NCBI RefSeq assembly: GCF_004403065.1
Contig: NZ_SOHA01000005.1
Span: 354,352-418,351, forward strand
Direction: 5' to 3'
Length of the DNA: 64,000 bases
Origin: Cryobacterium cryoconiti
GTDB taxonomy: Bacteria > Actinomycetota > Actinomycetes > Actinomycetales > Microbacteriaceae
Under the pieces are notes generated by a model that saw only the letters and a program-made list of their open reading frames with translations, searched no databases and was not told where the DNA came from. The translations under genes were made by a program, and so were the position numbers. How positions within the stretch are numbered: the stretch's first letter is position 1; every line of letters starts with the position of its first letter. Of this stretch, positions 55,585 through 64,000 are shown in pieces.

Positions 55585-56504
55585 CCGGCCGGGCTCGACC
55601 GGGAGCCGAAGACGACGTTCGCCGGTTACTCCCCGATGTCCCTGCCCTTCGGGGCGCCCTGGACGAGGTGGACTATCTCGCCGACGATGGACTGGCCACC
55701 GCGCTCTTCCTGGCGGTGCGACTACCGCAGCCCATCCTGCTGGAGGGCGAGCCGGGCGTCGGCAAGACCGAGGCTGCCAAGGCGCTGGCCCGGGTGCTGG
55801 ACACGCCCCTGTTCCGGCTGCAGTGCTATGAGGGCATCGACGCCGGCGAAGCACTCTACGAGTGGAACTACCCCCGCCAGCTTCTGGGCATCAGGCTGGC
55901 CGAGGCCCGGCATACCGACCTGCCCGAGACGGAACTGTTCGGTCCCGACTACCTGCTGCGCCGCCCCCTGCTGCAGGCGATCGAGCACCACGGTCCGCGT
56001 CCGGCGGTGCTCCTCCTCGACGAGATCGACCGGGCGGATGCCGAATTCGAGGCCTTCACCTTCGAACTGCTGGCCGAGGCGGCGGTGACGATCCCTGAGC
56101 TGGGCACGGTGCGGGCAACGCATCCGCCGATCGTGATCCTGACCTCCAACCGCACCCGCGACCTGCACGACGCCCTGACCCGCCGATGCCTGTACCACTG
56201 GATCGACTACCCGACACCGCAGCGGATCGCCGAGATCGTGCGCCGGCGGGTGCCGGACAGCGCCGCACCGATCGCGCTGCAGGCGGCGACGGCGATCACC
56301 CGGCTGCGCTCGCTGGACCTGGCCAAGCCGCCCGGGATCGCCGAGGCCATCGACTGGGTGTCGGCCCTGACGGTGCTCGGGGTCGACCAGCTCGACGCCG
56401 GCGGCGCTGACCGCACCTGGGGGTCGGTCGTGAAGAACCGGGACGACCTCGACCTCGCCGTCGGCCGGGGCGCAGGGTGGCTGGTCGGGGGCGATCATGC
56501 CTGA
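55581..56504 (+). CDS. coxD: MoxR-type AAA+ ATPase CoxD
   Basis: A 307-residue AAA+ chaperone required for copper/sulfur insertion into the active site of CO dehydrogenase in Oligotropha (Afipia) carboxidovorans. Walker A LEGEPGVGKTEAAKALA, Walker B VLLLDEIDRADAEFEAF, sensor 1 ILTSNRTRDLHDALTRR. ATG 55581 overlaps the remnant mocA stop. Overlaps coxE by 8 bases; acts together with CoxE. Confidence 0.92.
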   Translation: MTGRARPGAEDDVRRLLPDVPALRGALDEVDYLADDGLATALFLAVRLPQPILLEGEPGVGKTEAAKALARVLDTPLFRLQCYEGIDAGEALYEWNYPRQLLGIRLAEARHTDLPETELFGPDYLLRRPLLQAIEHHGPRPAVLLLDEIDRADAEFEAFTFELLAEAAVTIPELGTVRATHPPIVILTSNRTRDLHDALTRRCLYHWIDYPTPQRIAEIVRRRVPDSAAPIALQAATAITRLRSLDLAKPPGIAEAIDWVSALTVLGVDQLDAGGADRTWGSVVKNRDDLDLAVGRGAGWLVGGDHA

Positions 56505-57774
56505 ACTCACACCCTCGGGCATCCGGAACGCCTGCCGGACGTCCGGCGGCCGGACCAGTGTGGAGCCCGCGGCCCTGGCTGTCGGGTTCACCACGGCCCT
56601 GCGCCGGGCGGGGGTGCCGAGCTCGACCGACCACGCTGCCCGGCTGGCGGAGGCCCTCCGGCTGGTTCCGCCGCTCGGCCGCGATCCGCTGTACTGGACG
56701 TGCCGGGTGGTGCTCGTGTCGAACCGGGAGCACCTGCCCGTGTTCGACGCTGTCTTCGACGCCGTGTTCGGCGGCTCCCTCGACCCGGCCGACCTCCGCG
56801 GCGACCAGAACGCCCCGCCCTCGATCGGTTCCGAGCCGCGTACCCGCCCCACCCCGGCCGATCAGCGACCGGCGAGCTCGGCGGAACAAGCACTGGTGCC
56901 CACACCGCCCGCCCTGGCCCCCGGCGGGACCGGTTCGGCCGACGACGAGGGCCCGGAGCGGGAGTCCATCCTGATGACGGCGGCCGCCGAAGAACGCCTG
57001 CATCAGATGTCTTTCGCCGACCTGGCCCCGGACGAGGTCGCCCGGATGCGCCAACTGGTGCGCCGGATCCATCTCGCCACGCCGGAACGGGTCAGCCGCC
57101 GCACCAGAATGACCTCCCGGAGCACCCCGCAGTTGGACCTGCGCCGAACGGTCAGGGCGGCGCAGCGCACCGGCGGAGAGCCCGTGCGCCTGGTCTTCGC
57201 GCGCCGGCGCCGGCGACTCCGCCGACTGGTCCTGCTGTGTGACGTGTCCGGGTCGATGGAGCCGTACACGCGGGTGTTCCTGTCGCTCCTGCAGGGCGCT
57301 GTCGCCGGGGCCCAGGCGGAGGCGTTCATCTTCTCGACCGGACTGACCCGGCTGACCCGACAGCTCGCGGTTCGCGACCCGGACCAGGCCCTGGCCCGGG
57401 CCGCCGCCAGCACGGAGGACTGGGCGGGCGGGACACGCCTGGCGGAGAGCATCCGTCATTTCGTGGATGCCTGGGGCCGGCGTGGTCTCGCCCGGGGCGC
57501 CGTCATCGTGATCATCTCCGACGGCTGGGCCCTCGACGACCCGGAAACCGTGCGCACTCAGATGGCGCGGCTGCGGCGCCTGGCCTACCGCATCGTCTGG
57601 GTCAACCCGAGGAAGGTCGCCCTGGACTACCAGCCTGTGGTGGGCGGGATGCAGGCGGCGCTGCCCTTTCTGGACGCGTTCGTCAGCGGGCACAGTTACG
57701 CGGCCCTGACAGAAGTGGCGGCGGCGATTCGCGCCGGCCGTTCGGACACACACGAGAATACGAGGACCCGATAA
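56497..57774 (+). CDS. coxE: VWA-domain protein CoxE
   Basis: A 425-residue partner of CoxD in CODH maturation. The C-terminal half holds a von Willebrand A domain with the MIDAS motif VLLCDVSGSMEPYTRVF and later GGTRLAESI and IIISDGW. The middle (about 105-150) is Pro/Ser/Ala-rich and likely disordered. ATG 56497 overlaps coxD. Its stop shares one base with the coxG start. Confidence 0.9.
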   Translation: MPELTPSGIRNACRTSGGRTSVEPAALAVGFTTALRRAGVPSSTDHAARLAEALRLVPPLGRDPLYWTCRVVLVSNREHLPVFDAVFDAVFGGSLDPADLRGDQNAPPSIGSEPRTRPTPADQRPASSAEQALVPTPPALAPGGTGSADDEGPERESILMTAAAEERLHQMSFADLAPDEVARMRQLVRRIHLATPERVSRRTRMTSRSTPQLDLRRTVRAAQRTGGEPVRLVFARRRRRLRRLVLLCDVSGSMEPYTRVFLSLLQGAVAGAQAEAFIFSTGLTRLTRQLAVRDPDQALARAAASTEDWAGGTRLAESIRHFVDAWGRRGLARGAVIVIISDGWALDDPETVRTQMARLRRLAYRIVWVNPRKVALDYQPVVGGMQAALPFLDAFVSGHSYAALTEVAAAIRAGRSDTHENTRTR

Positions 57775-58502
57775 TGGACATCAACAGCACGTTCTCTGTC
57801 GTCGCACCGATCGACGAGGTGTGGAAGACTCTGATGGACTTCGAACGTGTCGCCGGCTGTGTGCCGGGGGCACAGGTGCTGAACAAGCTTTCGGACGACG
57901 CCTATCAGGTCGGAATGAAAGTGAAGCTGGGTCCGGTGACCATGCAGTACAGAGGACAGATGACGGTACTCGAACGTGATGCCTCCGGTCATCGGGCCGT
58001 GTTCGAGGGACGCGCGCAGGAGACCCGCGGTCAGGGCACCGCGCAGGGCACGGCCACCCTGACGCTCGTCGAGATGGATGGCCAGACCCAGGGCACGGTC
58101 AGCGCCGACGTCGCTCTCTCCGGCAAGGTCGCCGCGATGGGGCGCAGCATCATCGGCAGTGTGACCGACCAGATGATGACCCTGTTCGCCGAGAATCTGC
58201 AGGCCATGGTCGCGGGGCCGGCATCAGACTCGGAGGCAGAACCGGCCGACGAGACGATCGCCGAGACCGGGTCCGCCCGGGCGCAGTCCGCGGCGGCACC
58301 CCCGACCGCCGCACCGACGTCGGGCGGGCCGGCGCCGGCGTCCCGCCCACCGCAGCCGGCAGCCGAATCCAGCCTGAACGCCCTCGATCTGGCCCGGGGT
58401 ATCGTCCTGGACCAGCTCAGCAGCCTGCCCAAACTTCTCGGCGTCATCGCCGCGGTCGCGTTCGTCGCCTATCGCATCGGGCGCCGCGCGGGCGGGCGGT
58501 AA
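57774..58502 (+). CDS. coxG: SRPBCC-domain protein CoxG with C-terminal membrane anchor
   Basis: A 242-residue protein. Residues 1-145 form a SRPBCC/CoxG domain (STFSVVAPIDEVWKTLMDFE, ERVAGCVPGAQVL, MQYRGQMTVLERDASGHRAV). A Pro/Ala-rich linker (about 155-200) leads to a C-terminal hydrophobic segment (LLGVIAAVAFVAYRIGRRAG). CoxG tethers CO dehydrogenase to the membrane and has been reported to handle menaquinone; here the anchor fits such a role. One-base overlap with coxE. Confidence 0.9.
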   Translation: MDINSTFSVVAPIDEVWKTLMDFERVAGCVPGAQVLNKLSDDAYQVGMKVKLGPVTMQYRGQMTVLERDASGHRAVFEGRAQETRGQGTAQGTATLTLVEMDGQTQGTVSADVALSGKVAAMGRSIIGSVTDQMMTLFAENLQAMVAGPASDSEAEPADETIAETGSARAQSAAAPPTAAPTSGGPAPASRPPQPAAESSLNALDLARGIVLDQLSSLPKLLGVIAAVAFVAYRIGRRAGGR

Positions 58503-58536
58503 ACGCGCATGAGCGAAACCGGAAAGGTCACCACCT

Positions 58537-59709
58537 GTGCGTGAGGTTCTGAATCCGTTGCTGACGGGATGGCAGACCGGCGGAGTCGCCGGCCTGGCCA
58601 CCGTCGTGCGCACCTTTCAGTCCGCGCCCAGGCCGGCGGGAGCATCGATGCTGGTCACCGCGGACGGGACAGTGGTCGGCTCGGTCTCCGGCGGATGCGT
58701 GGAAGGCGCCGTCTACGATCTCGCGACTCAGGTCATCGAGGACGGGCGGCCGGTGCTCGTGCGCTACGGCATCAGCGACGATGACGCCTTCTCCGTGGGG
58801 TTGACCTGCGGCGGCATCCTCGACGTCTTCGTCGAGCCGATCAGCAGCGGGAGCTTCCCGGAGCTGGCCGGCGTGGAGAAGGACATCGCCGATTCGGTTC
58901 CCGTCGCGGTCGCGACCGTGATCGAGCACCCCGATCCCCATCGGCTGGGCCGGCACCTGATCATCCGACCGAAGGGCTCCGACGGCGATCTGGGCTCCGA
59001 ACGGGCCAACCGGGCCATCGGCGACGATGCCCGCGGTCTGCTCGCCGCCGGGCGCAACGGCACCCTCACCTACGGCCCGGACGGAGAGCGACGCGGCGAG
59101 GGGATGCGGGTCTTCGTCAACAGCTACGCCCCGCGCCCCCGGATGCTGGTGTTCGGCGCCATCGATTTCGCCGCCGCCCTGGCCCGGCTGGCTTCCTTCC
59201 TCGGCTATCGCGTCACGGTGTGCGACGCCCGGGAGGTCTTCGCCACTCCGGCCCGGTTCCCCGAAGCCGATGAGGTCATCGTCGGGTGGCCGCACCGCTA
59301 TCTGGCGGAGCAGGTCGCGGCCGGACTGGTGGACGAGCGAACCGTCGTCTGCGTGCTCACCCACGACCCGAAATTCGATGTGCCTCTGCTCGAGGTGGCT
59401 CTGACCCGTGGTCCGTTCGCCTATATCGGTGCCATGGGTTCGCGGCGCACCCACGATGACCGGCTGCGCCGGCTGCGCGAGTCCGGTCTGACCGAGGCCG
59501 ATCTGGCGAGGTTGCACAGCCCGATCGGGCTGGACCTCGGTTCCCGCACTCCGGAGGAAACGGCGGTGTCCATCGCCGCGGAGATCATTGCGAAGCAGTG
59601 GGGCGGCAGCGGCGAGCCGCTGGGCAGGCTGGCCGACCGGATCCACCACGACGACCTCGATGAGGCGACCCTGCCGACCGGGCAGGTGCAACCGGCGCCC
59701 CCGGCGTAG
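58537..59709 (+). CDS. coxI: XdhC/CoxI family molybdoenzyme maturation protein
   Basis: A 390-residue full-length XdhC. N-terminal domain: SAPRPAGASMLVTADGTVVG and SVSGGCVEGAVYDLA; central linker; C-terminal Rossmann domain with CDAREVFATPARFPEADEVI, VCVLTHDPKFDVPLLEVAL and YIGAMGSRRTHDDRL. XdhC proteins bind and sulfurate the molybdenum cofactor before insertion. GTG 58537 follows GGAAAGG. Last gene of the cox cluster, converging on an MMPL gene 4 bases away. Second XdhC-type protein in the cluster. Confidence 0.88.
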   Translation: MREVLNPLLTGWQTGGVAGLATVVRTFQSAPRPAGASMLVTADGTVVGSVSGGCVEGAVYDLATQVIEDGRPVLVRYGISDDDAFSVGLTCGGILDVFVEPISSGSFPELAGVEKDIADSVPVAVATVIEHPDPHRLGRHLIIRPKGSDGDLGSERANRAIGDDARGLLAAGRNGTLTYGPDGERRGEGMRVFVNSYAPRPRMLVFGAIDFAAALARLASFLGYRVTVCDAREVFATPARFPEADEVIVGWPHRYLAEQVAAGLVDERTVVCVLTHDPKFDVPLLEVALTRGPFAYIGAMGSRRTHDDRLRRLRESGLTEADLARLHSPIGLDLGSRTPEETAVSIAAEIIAKQWGGSGEPLGRLADRIHHDDLDEATLPTGQVQPAPPA

Positions 59710-59713
59710 CCCC

Positions 59714-61942
59714 TTACTCCCGCATCCCGAAGCGGGCGTGGATCGGATGCATCCACCTGGGCGCCCACCAGAGGACCTTCTCGAGCGCGGTCATCACGGC
59801 GGGCACCACGATGGTGCGCACAAGGGTCGCATCCAGCAGAACGGCCACGGCCAGGGCCACGCCGATCTGTTTCATCTGCAACAGGTTGCCGGTGGCGAAC
59901 CCGGCGAAGACGATCACGATGATCAGGGCCGCGGAGGAAATGATCCTTCCCGAGCTCTGCAGGCCCGTCTCGATCGCGAGCCGCGTGCTCTCGCCCTGCT
60001 CGTGGTGCTCCTTGATCCGGGCGAGCAGGAACATCTCGTAGTCCATGGCCAGGCCGAACCCGAAAGTGAGCACGAGGGTCAGGACCAGCGGGTCCACCCC
60101 GGCGATCGTGTCGGCGTCGAAGTCGAGCAGCCCGGCAAGATTGCCCTCCTGAAAGCCCCAGACCAGGATTCCCACGGCGGCGCCGAGCGAGATCACACTG
60201 ATCATGAGGGCGGTGAGCGGGATGACCACGGAACCGGTCATCAGGAAGAGCAGCAGGAACGTGGCGCCGGCGATGATGAGGGCAGCCCAGGGTGCGCCGG
60301 CAACCAGCGAGTCGACGTAGTCGACCGATGCGGCATCCGTGCCACCGACCCAGTGCAAAAAGTCGGGGCGGTCGTCACGGATTTCCCGGACAACAGCCGG
60401 GCCCTCGTTCTGATCCACCTCGACGCGGGACACCCAGTACCCGTTCACGTCGACCGGCGGTGTCGCGGCCGAGACGTTCGGCAGCGTCGCCACCTCCGCG
60501 GCCCAGGCCGCGGCGGATTCCTCGTCGGTGTCCGAGACGAGTTGCACCAGCGGGGCCGTGGCGAGGGGAAACTGGTCGTTCAGCGCCGTGACGAACCCGT
60601 ACTGGGTTGAGGCCTTCGGGATGGCTCCGGTGCCGCCGCTGGAAACGTTGATGTTCAGCGTCGGGCTGCCGAGCAGGAGGAGCAGGGCGATTCCGCCCAG
60701 CGATACCAGCACGGGCGCCCGTTGCACGTGGCGGGTCAGTTTGGAGAAGACGCCTTCCCGCGGAGCGACGTCGCCGAAGCGGGTCAGGATGGCCCCGAGC
60801 CCGGGGAGTCGGGTCAGCAGGCCCGGCCGCAAGAGCCGCTCGCCGGAATATCCGAGCAGAGCCGGAATGAGAACCAGCGCCGTCAGGATCGCGATCAGGA
60901 CCACGGAGACGGCGCCGATGGCGATGGCACGGATGATCGTCGGTTCGAAGACAAGCAGACCTGCTGTCGCGATGGCGAAGGTCAGTCCCGAGTAGAGCAC
61001 CGTGCGACCGGCCGTGTCGACTGTGATGCCGACGGCCTGCAGCATCGTCTCCTGCCGTTCCGCCGGAGTGTCGCGCTCGCCGACCCGGTCCACGAGGCTC
61101 CGGAACTCCTCCCGGAACCGGCTGACGATCAGCAGTCCGTAGTCGATGGAGAGTCCCAGCCCGATCACGGTGATGACATTGAGCACCGTGGTGTCGATCT
61201 CCATCAGATAGCTGAACGCGTAGAGGGCCCCGAGAGCCCCGGCGATCGACGCCAGCGCCCCGATCAGGGGAATGCCGGCCGCCAGGAAACCACCGAAGAT
61301 GAGCAGCATCACGAGCAGGGCGATCGGCAACGCGATCAGCTCGCCCTTCTGCAGGTCCGCCTCGGCGACGGCCACCAGGGATTCCACCAGGAGCGGGGTT
61401 CCACCGACCTCCACAGTGGCGTCCGGCTCGAACTGCAGCACCTGGTCGGCTGCACCGGCCAGCCGATCCTCCACCTCAGTCAGCAGATCATCGCTCAGAT
61501 CCCCGTCGGGCGCCTCCATCTGAACGCTCAGCAGCAGCCCGGTGCCGTCGGGCGCCAGAAGAGGAACCGCGGCCGGGTTCGGCGAGCCGTCCGGGAGCGG
61601 CGGGACGGCGAGTGGATTGACGACGCCGGTGACCCCGTCGATATCGGCCACGTCGGTCGTGGCAGCGGTGAGGATTGTGGCCAGTTCCGGAGTAGACAGG
61701 TCGACCCCGTGGATGAGCAGGGACAACGACTCCGTGTCCGTCCCGTCGTCGCCCGCCAGCAGGTCGGCGGCCTCGCTCGCCTCCCCAGCCACGGTGGGTC
61801 CGGCGCTGGAGAGTCGCTGGAACAGGCTCTCCCCGGTCACCCCGAACAGCGCCGTCGCCACGCACGCGGCGATCGTGAAGGCCCAGACCAGGAGCGAGGC
61901 GAACCGGTGGCGGGCGACGAAGACGCCGAGGGTACGAAGCAT
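59714..61942 (-). CDS. MMPL family RND transporter
   Basis: A 742-residue membrane protein with two repeats, each an extracytoplasmic loop followed by five helices; total twelve helices. The first block includes TVLNVITVIGLGLSIDYGLL with DYGLL and the second LVLTLVLTFGFGLAMDYEMF, the aspartate-tyrosine pairs of MMPL proton relays. MmpL/SCO-type relatives export lipids or drugs; the substrate is not known. GGAGG precedes ATG 61942. No TetR repressor is adjacent, unlike many such genes. Confidence 0.88.
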   Translation of the reverse strand: MLRTLGVFVARHRFASLLVWAFTIAACVATALFGVTGESLFQRLSSAGPTVAGEASEAADLLAGDDGTDTESLSLLIHGVDLSTPELATILTAATTDVADIDGVTGVVNPLAVPPLPDGSPNPAAVPLLAPDGTGLLLSVQMEAPDGDLSDDLLTEVEDRLAGAADQVLQFEPDATVEVGGTPLLVESLVAVAEADLQKGELIALPIALLVMLLIFGGFLAAGIPLIGALASIAGALGALYAFSYLMEIDTTVLNVITVIGLGLSIDYGLLIVSRFREEFRSLVDRVGERDTPAERQETMLQAVGITVDTAGRTVLYSGLTFAIATAGLLVFEPTIIRAIAIGAVSVVLIAILTALVLIPALLGYSGERLLRPGLLTRLPGLGAILTRFGDVAPREGVFSKLTRHVQRAPVLVSLGGIALLLLLGSPTLNINVSSGGTGAIPKASTQYGFVTALNDQFPLATAPLVQLVSDTDEESAAAWAAEVATLPNVSAATPPVDVNGYWVSRVEVDQNEGPAVVREIRDDRPDFLHWVGGTDAASVDYVDSLVAGAPWAALIIAGATFLLLFLMTGSVVIPLTALMISVISLGAAVGILVWGFQEGNLAGLLDFDADTIAGVDPLVLTLVLTFGFGLAMDYEMFLLARIKEHHEQGESTRLAIETGLQSSGRIISSAALIIVIVFAGFATGNLLQMKQIGVALAVAVLLDATLVRTIVVPAVMTALEKVLWWAPRWMHPIHARFGMRE

Positions 61943-62067
61943 GGTCTGGCGTCCTCCGGTCTGCGAGTGGCTACGGCCAAATTACTCCACCCCGCGCCGG
62001 CTGACCTCCCCCCTCACGCGTGCACGGTAGGCACCTCGTGAGGTGTACGCTCGAATGAATGCCCCGC

Positions 62068-62083
62068 ATACCCATAGGGGTAT
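62068..62083. promoter_or_regulatory. CsoR/CstR-type operator upstream of persulfide enzyme gene
   Basis: ATACCCATAGGGGTAT is a palindrome with 6-base arms (ATACCC and GGGTAT, 4-base spacer). CsoR-family repressors, including the persulfide sensor CstR, bind TACCC-rich palindromes of this type. It lies 48 bases before the ATG of the CoA-disulfide reductase-rhodanese-TusA gene, whose relatives are classic CstR targets. Confidence 0.6.
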
Positions 62084-62131
62084 CTGCCGGGTTGGCCTGA
62101 ACGCTGTCCCGGCCAACCGAAAGGCACCTCC

Positions 62132-64000
62132 ATGAAAATCGTCGTCGTTGGCGGAGTCGCAGCCGGCGCATCCGTCGCCGCCCGGGCCCGTCGTCTGGAT
62201 GAATTCGCTGAAATCATAGTTCTGGAACGTGGCCACCACGTCTCGTTCGCCAATTGCGGCCTGCCGTACCATGTTGGCGAGGTGATCGCAGATCGCAGCC
62301 GACTTCTTCTACAGACTCCGGAGAGCCTGCGTGAATCCCTCGACATTGATGTGCGCGTCGGCCATGAGGTCACCGGGATCGACCGGGCTGCTCGCACCGT
62401 CACGATCCGCGAGGTCGACAGCGGTCGGGAATACGTCGAGAATTACGATGCCCTGGCATTATGCCCCGGTGCCGAGCCGTTGCGCCCGCCGCTGCCGGGC
62501 ATCGACCTGGCCGGAGTGCACGTTCTGCGTCGAATCGGCGACATGGATTCCATTAAAGCTCAGCTGGATGCCGCACTCACCCAGGCCGCCACGGGCGCCC
62601 GCGGACCCGTCCGAACCGTCGTGATCGGAGCCGGCTACATCGGCCTGGAAATGGCGGAGAACCTCAAACACCGCGGCGCGCTCGTGGACGTCGTCGAGAT
62701 GAGCGACCAGATCCTGCCGCCGCTCGACCACGAGCTGTCCGTCCCCGTGGAGCAACATCTCCGCAGCCGGGGAATCTCCCTGCACCTCTCCACCGCCGCA
62801 GCAGCCTTCACGGCCCGGAAGGGCGGCGGGCTGAACGTCGAGCTGACCGACGGGACCGTGCTGGAAGCCGACCTCGTCATCCTGTCCGCCGGAGTGCGCC
62901 CCAACACGAGCCTGGCCCGGGACGCCGGGCTGGAAATCGGACCGCGCGGCGGAATCACGGTCGACACCCACATGCAGACCTCCGACCCGCACATCTGGGC
63001 GGCCGGTGACTCGGTGGAGACCCCGCACACGGTGCTCCCCGGTCTGTGGCTGGCACCCCTGGCCGGCCCGGCCAACCGCGAAGCCCGCGTTGCGGCGGAG
63101 AACATCTGCGGTCGCACCACCGAGTACAAGTCAACCCAGGGAACGTCGATCGTGAAGATCTTCGACATGGTCGCCGGCGGCACCGGTGCGACCGAGCGCC
63201 AGCTGCTCGCGGCCGGGCTGCCGTACCGGGCCGTGCACGTGCACCCGTCCGGGCACGCCGGGTACTACCCGGGAACCGCCATGATGCAGTTGAAGGTGCT
63301 CTTCGCACCCGATACCGGCCGCATCCTCGGCGCGCAGGCCGCTGGTTTCGACGGCGTCGACAAGCGCCTCGACGTGATGGCCACGGCCCTGCGGGCCGGA
63401 ATGACCGTCTACGACCTCGAGGAACTCGAGCTCGCGTATGCTCCGCCGTTCGGTTCCGCCAAGGACCCCATCAACATGGCCGGCTTCGTCGCCAGCAATG
63501 TTCTCCGCGGCGACCTCACCCTCTGGTACGCGCAGGACTACCCGGCAACAACGGCCGGCGCTCGCCTGGTCGACGTGCGCACGCCCGAAGAGTTCTCCAT
63601 CTGGCACCTGCCCGGGGCCGAGAACGTGCCGTTGGGCACCATCCGCGAGGCGTCAGCAGACTGGGACCCGTCCGTGCCCGTTCGTCTCTACTGCGCGGTC
63701 GGCTTCCGCAGCTACCTGGGCTATCGGGCACTCGTTCAGCGCGGTTTCACGGATGTCGCCACCCTGTCGGGCGGTTCGGACACCTTCCGCTCCTGGCACG
63801 AGGTCAAGCCGGACAGCGACGAACCGCCGCTGCCGATGACCATGTACGCGGAGGCGGTCGACATCAAGGCGGCCGCGGCGAAGAGCGCGGCCCTCACCCA
63901 GGGCACGGGTGTGCGGGTCGATCTCGACTGCTCGGGTCTGGCCTGCCCCGGCCCGATCATGAAGCTGACCGAGAACATGCGGACGCTGACCCCCGGTGAT
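62132..64000 (+). CDS. CoA-disulfide reductase-like protein with rhodanese and TusA domains (3' end outside window)
   Basis: 623 codons are open to the window end. Residues 1-440 are a pyridine nucleotide-disulfide oxidoreductase (FAD motif KIVVVGGVAAGASVAARARR, active Cys42 in SFANCGLPYHVG, NAD motif VVIGAGYIGLEMAENL). Residues about 455-560 are a rhodanese domain with active Cys521 in LYCAVGFRSYLG. Residues about 595 onward start a TusA domain with Cys605 in LACPGPIMKL. The combination suggests reduction of CoA persulfide/disulfide and handling of sulfane sulfur. AAAGG precedes the ATG. Confidence 0.9.
   Translation, partial: MKIVVVGGVAAGASVAARARRLDEFAEIIVLERGHHVSFANCGLPYHVGEVIADRSRLLLQTPESLRESLDIDVRVGHEVTGIDRAARTVTIREVDSGREYVENYDALALCPGAEPLRPPLPGIDLAGVHVLRRIGDMDSIKAQLDAALTQAATGARGPVRTVVIGAGYIGLEMAENLKHRGALVDVVEMSDQILPPLDHELSVPVEQHLRSRGISLHLSTAAAAFTARKGGGLNVELTDGTVLEADLVILSAGVRPNTSLARDAGLEIGPRGGITVDTHMQTSDPHIWAAGDSVETPHTVLPGLWLAPLAGPANREARVAAENICGRTTEYKSTQGTSIVKIFDMVAGGTGATERQLLAAGLPYRAVHVHPSGHAGYYPGTAMMQLKVLFAPDTGRILGAQAAGFDGVDKRLDVMATALRAGMTVYDLEELELAYAPPFGSAKDPINMAGFVASNVLRGDLTLWYAQDYPATTAGARLVDVRTPEEFSIWHLPGAENVPLGTIREASADWDPSVPVRLYCAVGFRSYLGYRALVQRGFTDVATLSGGSDTFRSWHEVKPDSDEPPLPMTMYAEAVDIKAAAAKSAALTQGTGVRVDLDCSGLACPGPIMKLTENMRTLTPGD

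Noticed and set aside
58509-58544. 11-codon ORF overlapping the coxI start
   Set aside because: It includes the ribosome-binding site of coxI and has no strong signal of its own; probably chance.
1-64000. CRISPR array, prophage or insertion sequence
   Set aside because: No regularly spaced repeats, transposase, integrase or phage structural genes were seen on either strand.

Overview
The window is a 64-kb chromosomal segment of a high-GC Gram-positive actinobacterium, most likely a member of the Microbacteriaceae (order Micrococcales). Lineage markers are RbpA, PafB/PafC next to TatA/TatC/HelY, the mycothiol ligase MshC, the actinobacterial QcrCAB plus CtaCDEF respiratory supercomplex genes, the TrmI methyltransferase and a DUF3043 protein. 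No prophage, insertion sequence, transposase, CRISPR array or rRNA gene was seen. One tRNA (Leu, GAG) is present. No stretch longer than 300 bases lacks a gene.

Layout. 0-9.7 kb: a small zinc-finger-like protein, topoisomerase IV subunits parE and parC on opposite strands around a short-chain dehydrogenase, a phosphodiesterase, a DUF3043 membrane protein, an M20 dipeptidase and an A-type Fe-S carrier. 9.8-18.2 kb: aerobic respiration, with ctaC-ctaD-ctaF rightward, closed by a clear intrinsic terminator, facing ctaE-qcrC-qcrA-qcrB-rlmA leftward. 18.3-24.4 kb: trpD, then a glycerol/dihydroxyacetone locus in which glpF-glpK diverges from dhaK-dhaL-dhaM (DhaM carries a fused HPr domain). 24.5-29.3 kb: a broken dihydrofolate-reductase-like gene, an HdeD-like membrane protein, a short-chain dehydrogenase, an NfeD/SPFH pair, a glycerophosphodiesterase and rbpA, whose upstream region has a sequence resembling a SigR-type promoter. 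29.3-44.2 kb: a long leftward series with FKBP lipoprotein, pafB-pafC, a small membrane protein, tatA-tatC-helY-lnt, plus trmI, a HAD phosphatase, PAC2, mshC, uppP and an M20 peptidase. The Pup-proteasome genes that commonly sit between trmI and pafBC in actinobacteria are not there.

44.3-64 kb is richer in accessory metabolism. After tRNA-Leu comes a methyltransferase/FAD-oxidoreductase pair matching TmsB/TmsA (10-methyl branched fatty acid synthesis), a stand-alone membrane cytochrome b, an agmatine deiminase/N-carbamoylputrescine amidase pair (putrescine synthesis), and a complete aerobic carbon monoxide dehydrogenase cluster: coxM-coxS-coxL (form I, AYACSFR active-site loop), an XdhC-YHS fusion, a degraded mocA-like gene, coxD-coxE-coxG and coxI. 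An orphan hairpin-terminator structure lies just upstream of coxM. An MMPL exporter and a three-domain CoA-disulfide reductase-rhodanese-TusA protein (truncated by the window end, preceded by a CsoR/CstR-like palindrome) close the window.

The genes read together as an aerobic heterotroph that runs a cytochrome bc1-aa3 supercomplex, can draw supplementary electrons from CO, uses glycerol and dihydroxyacetone, and has sulfane-sulfur and thiol homeostasis through mycothiol and persulfide enzymes. The most noteworthy items are the CO dehydrogenase cluster with its YHS fusion, decayed mocA and possible structured leader, the TmsAB-like pair, the missing proteasome block, and the palindrome upstream of the persulfide enzyme.
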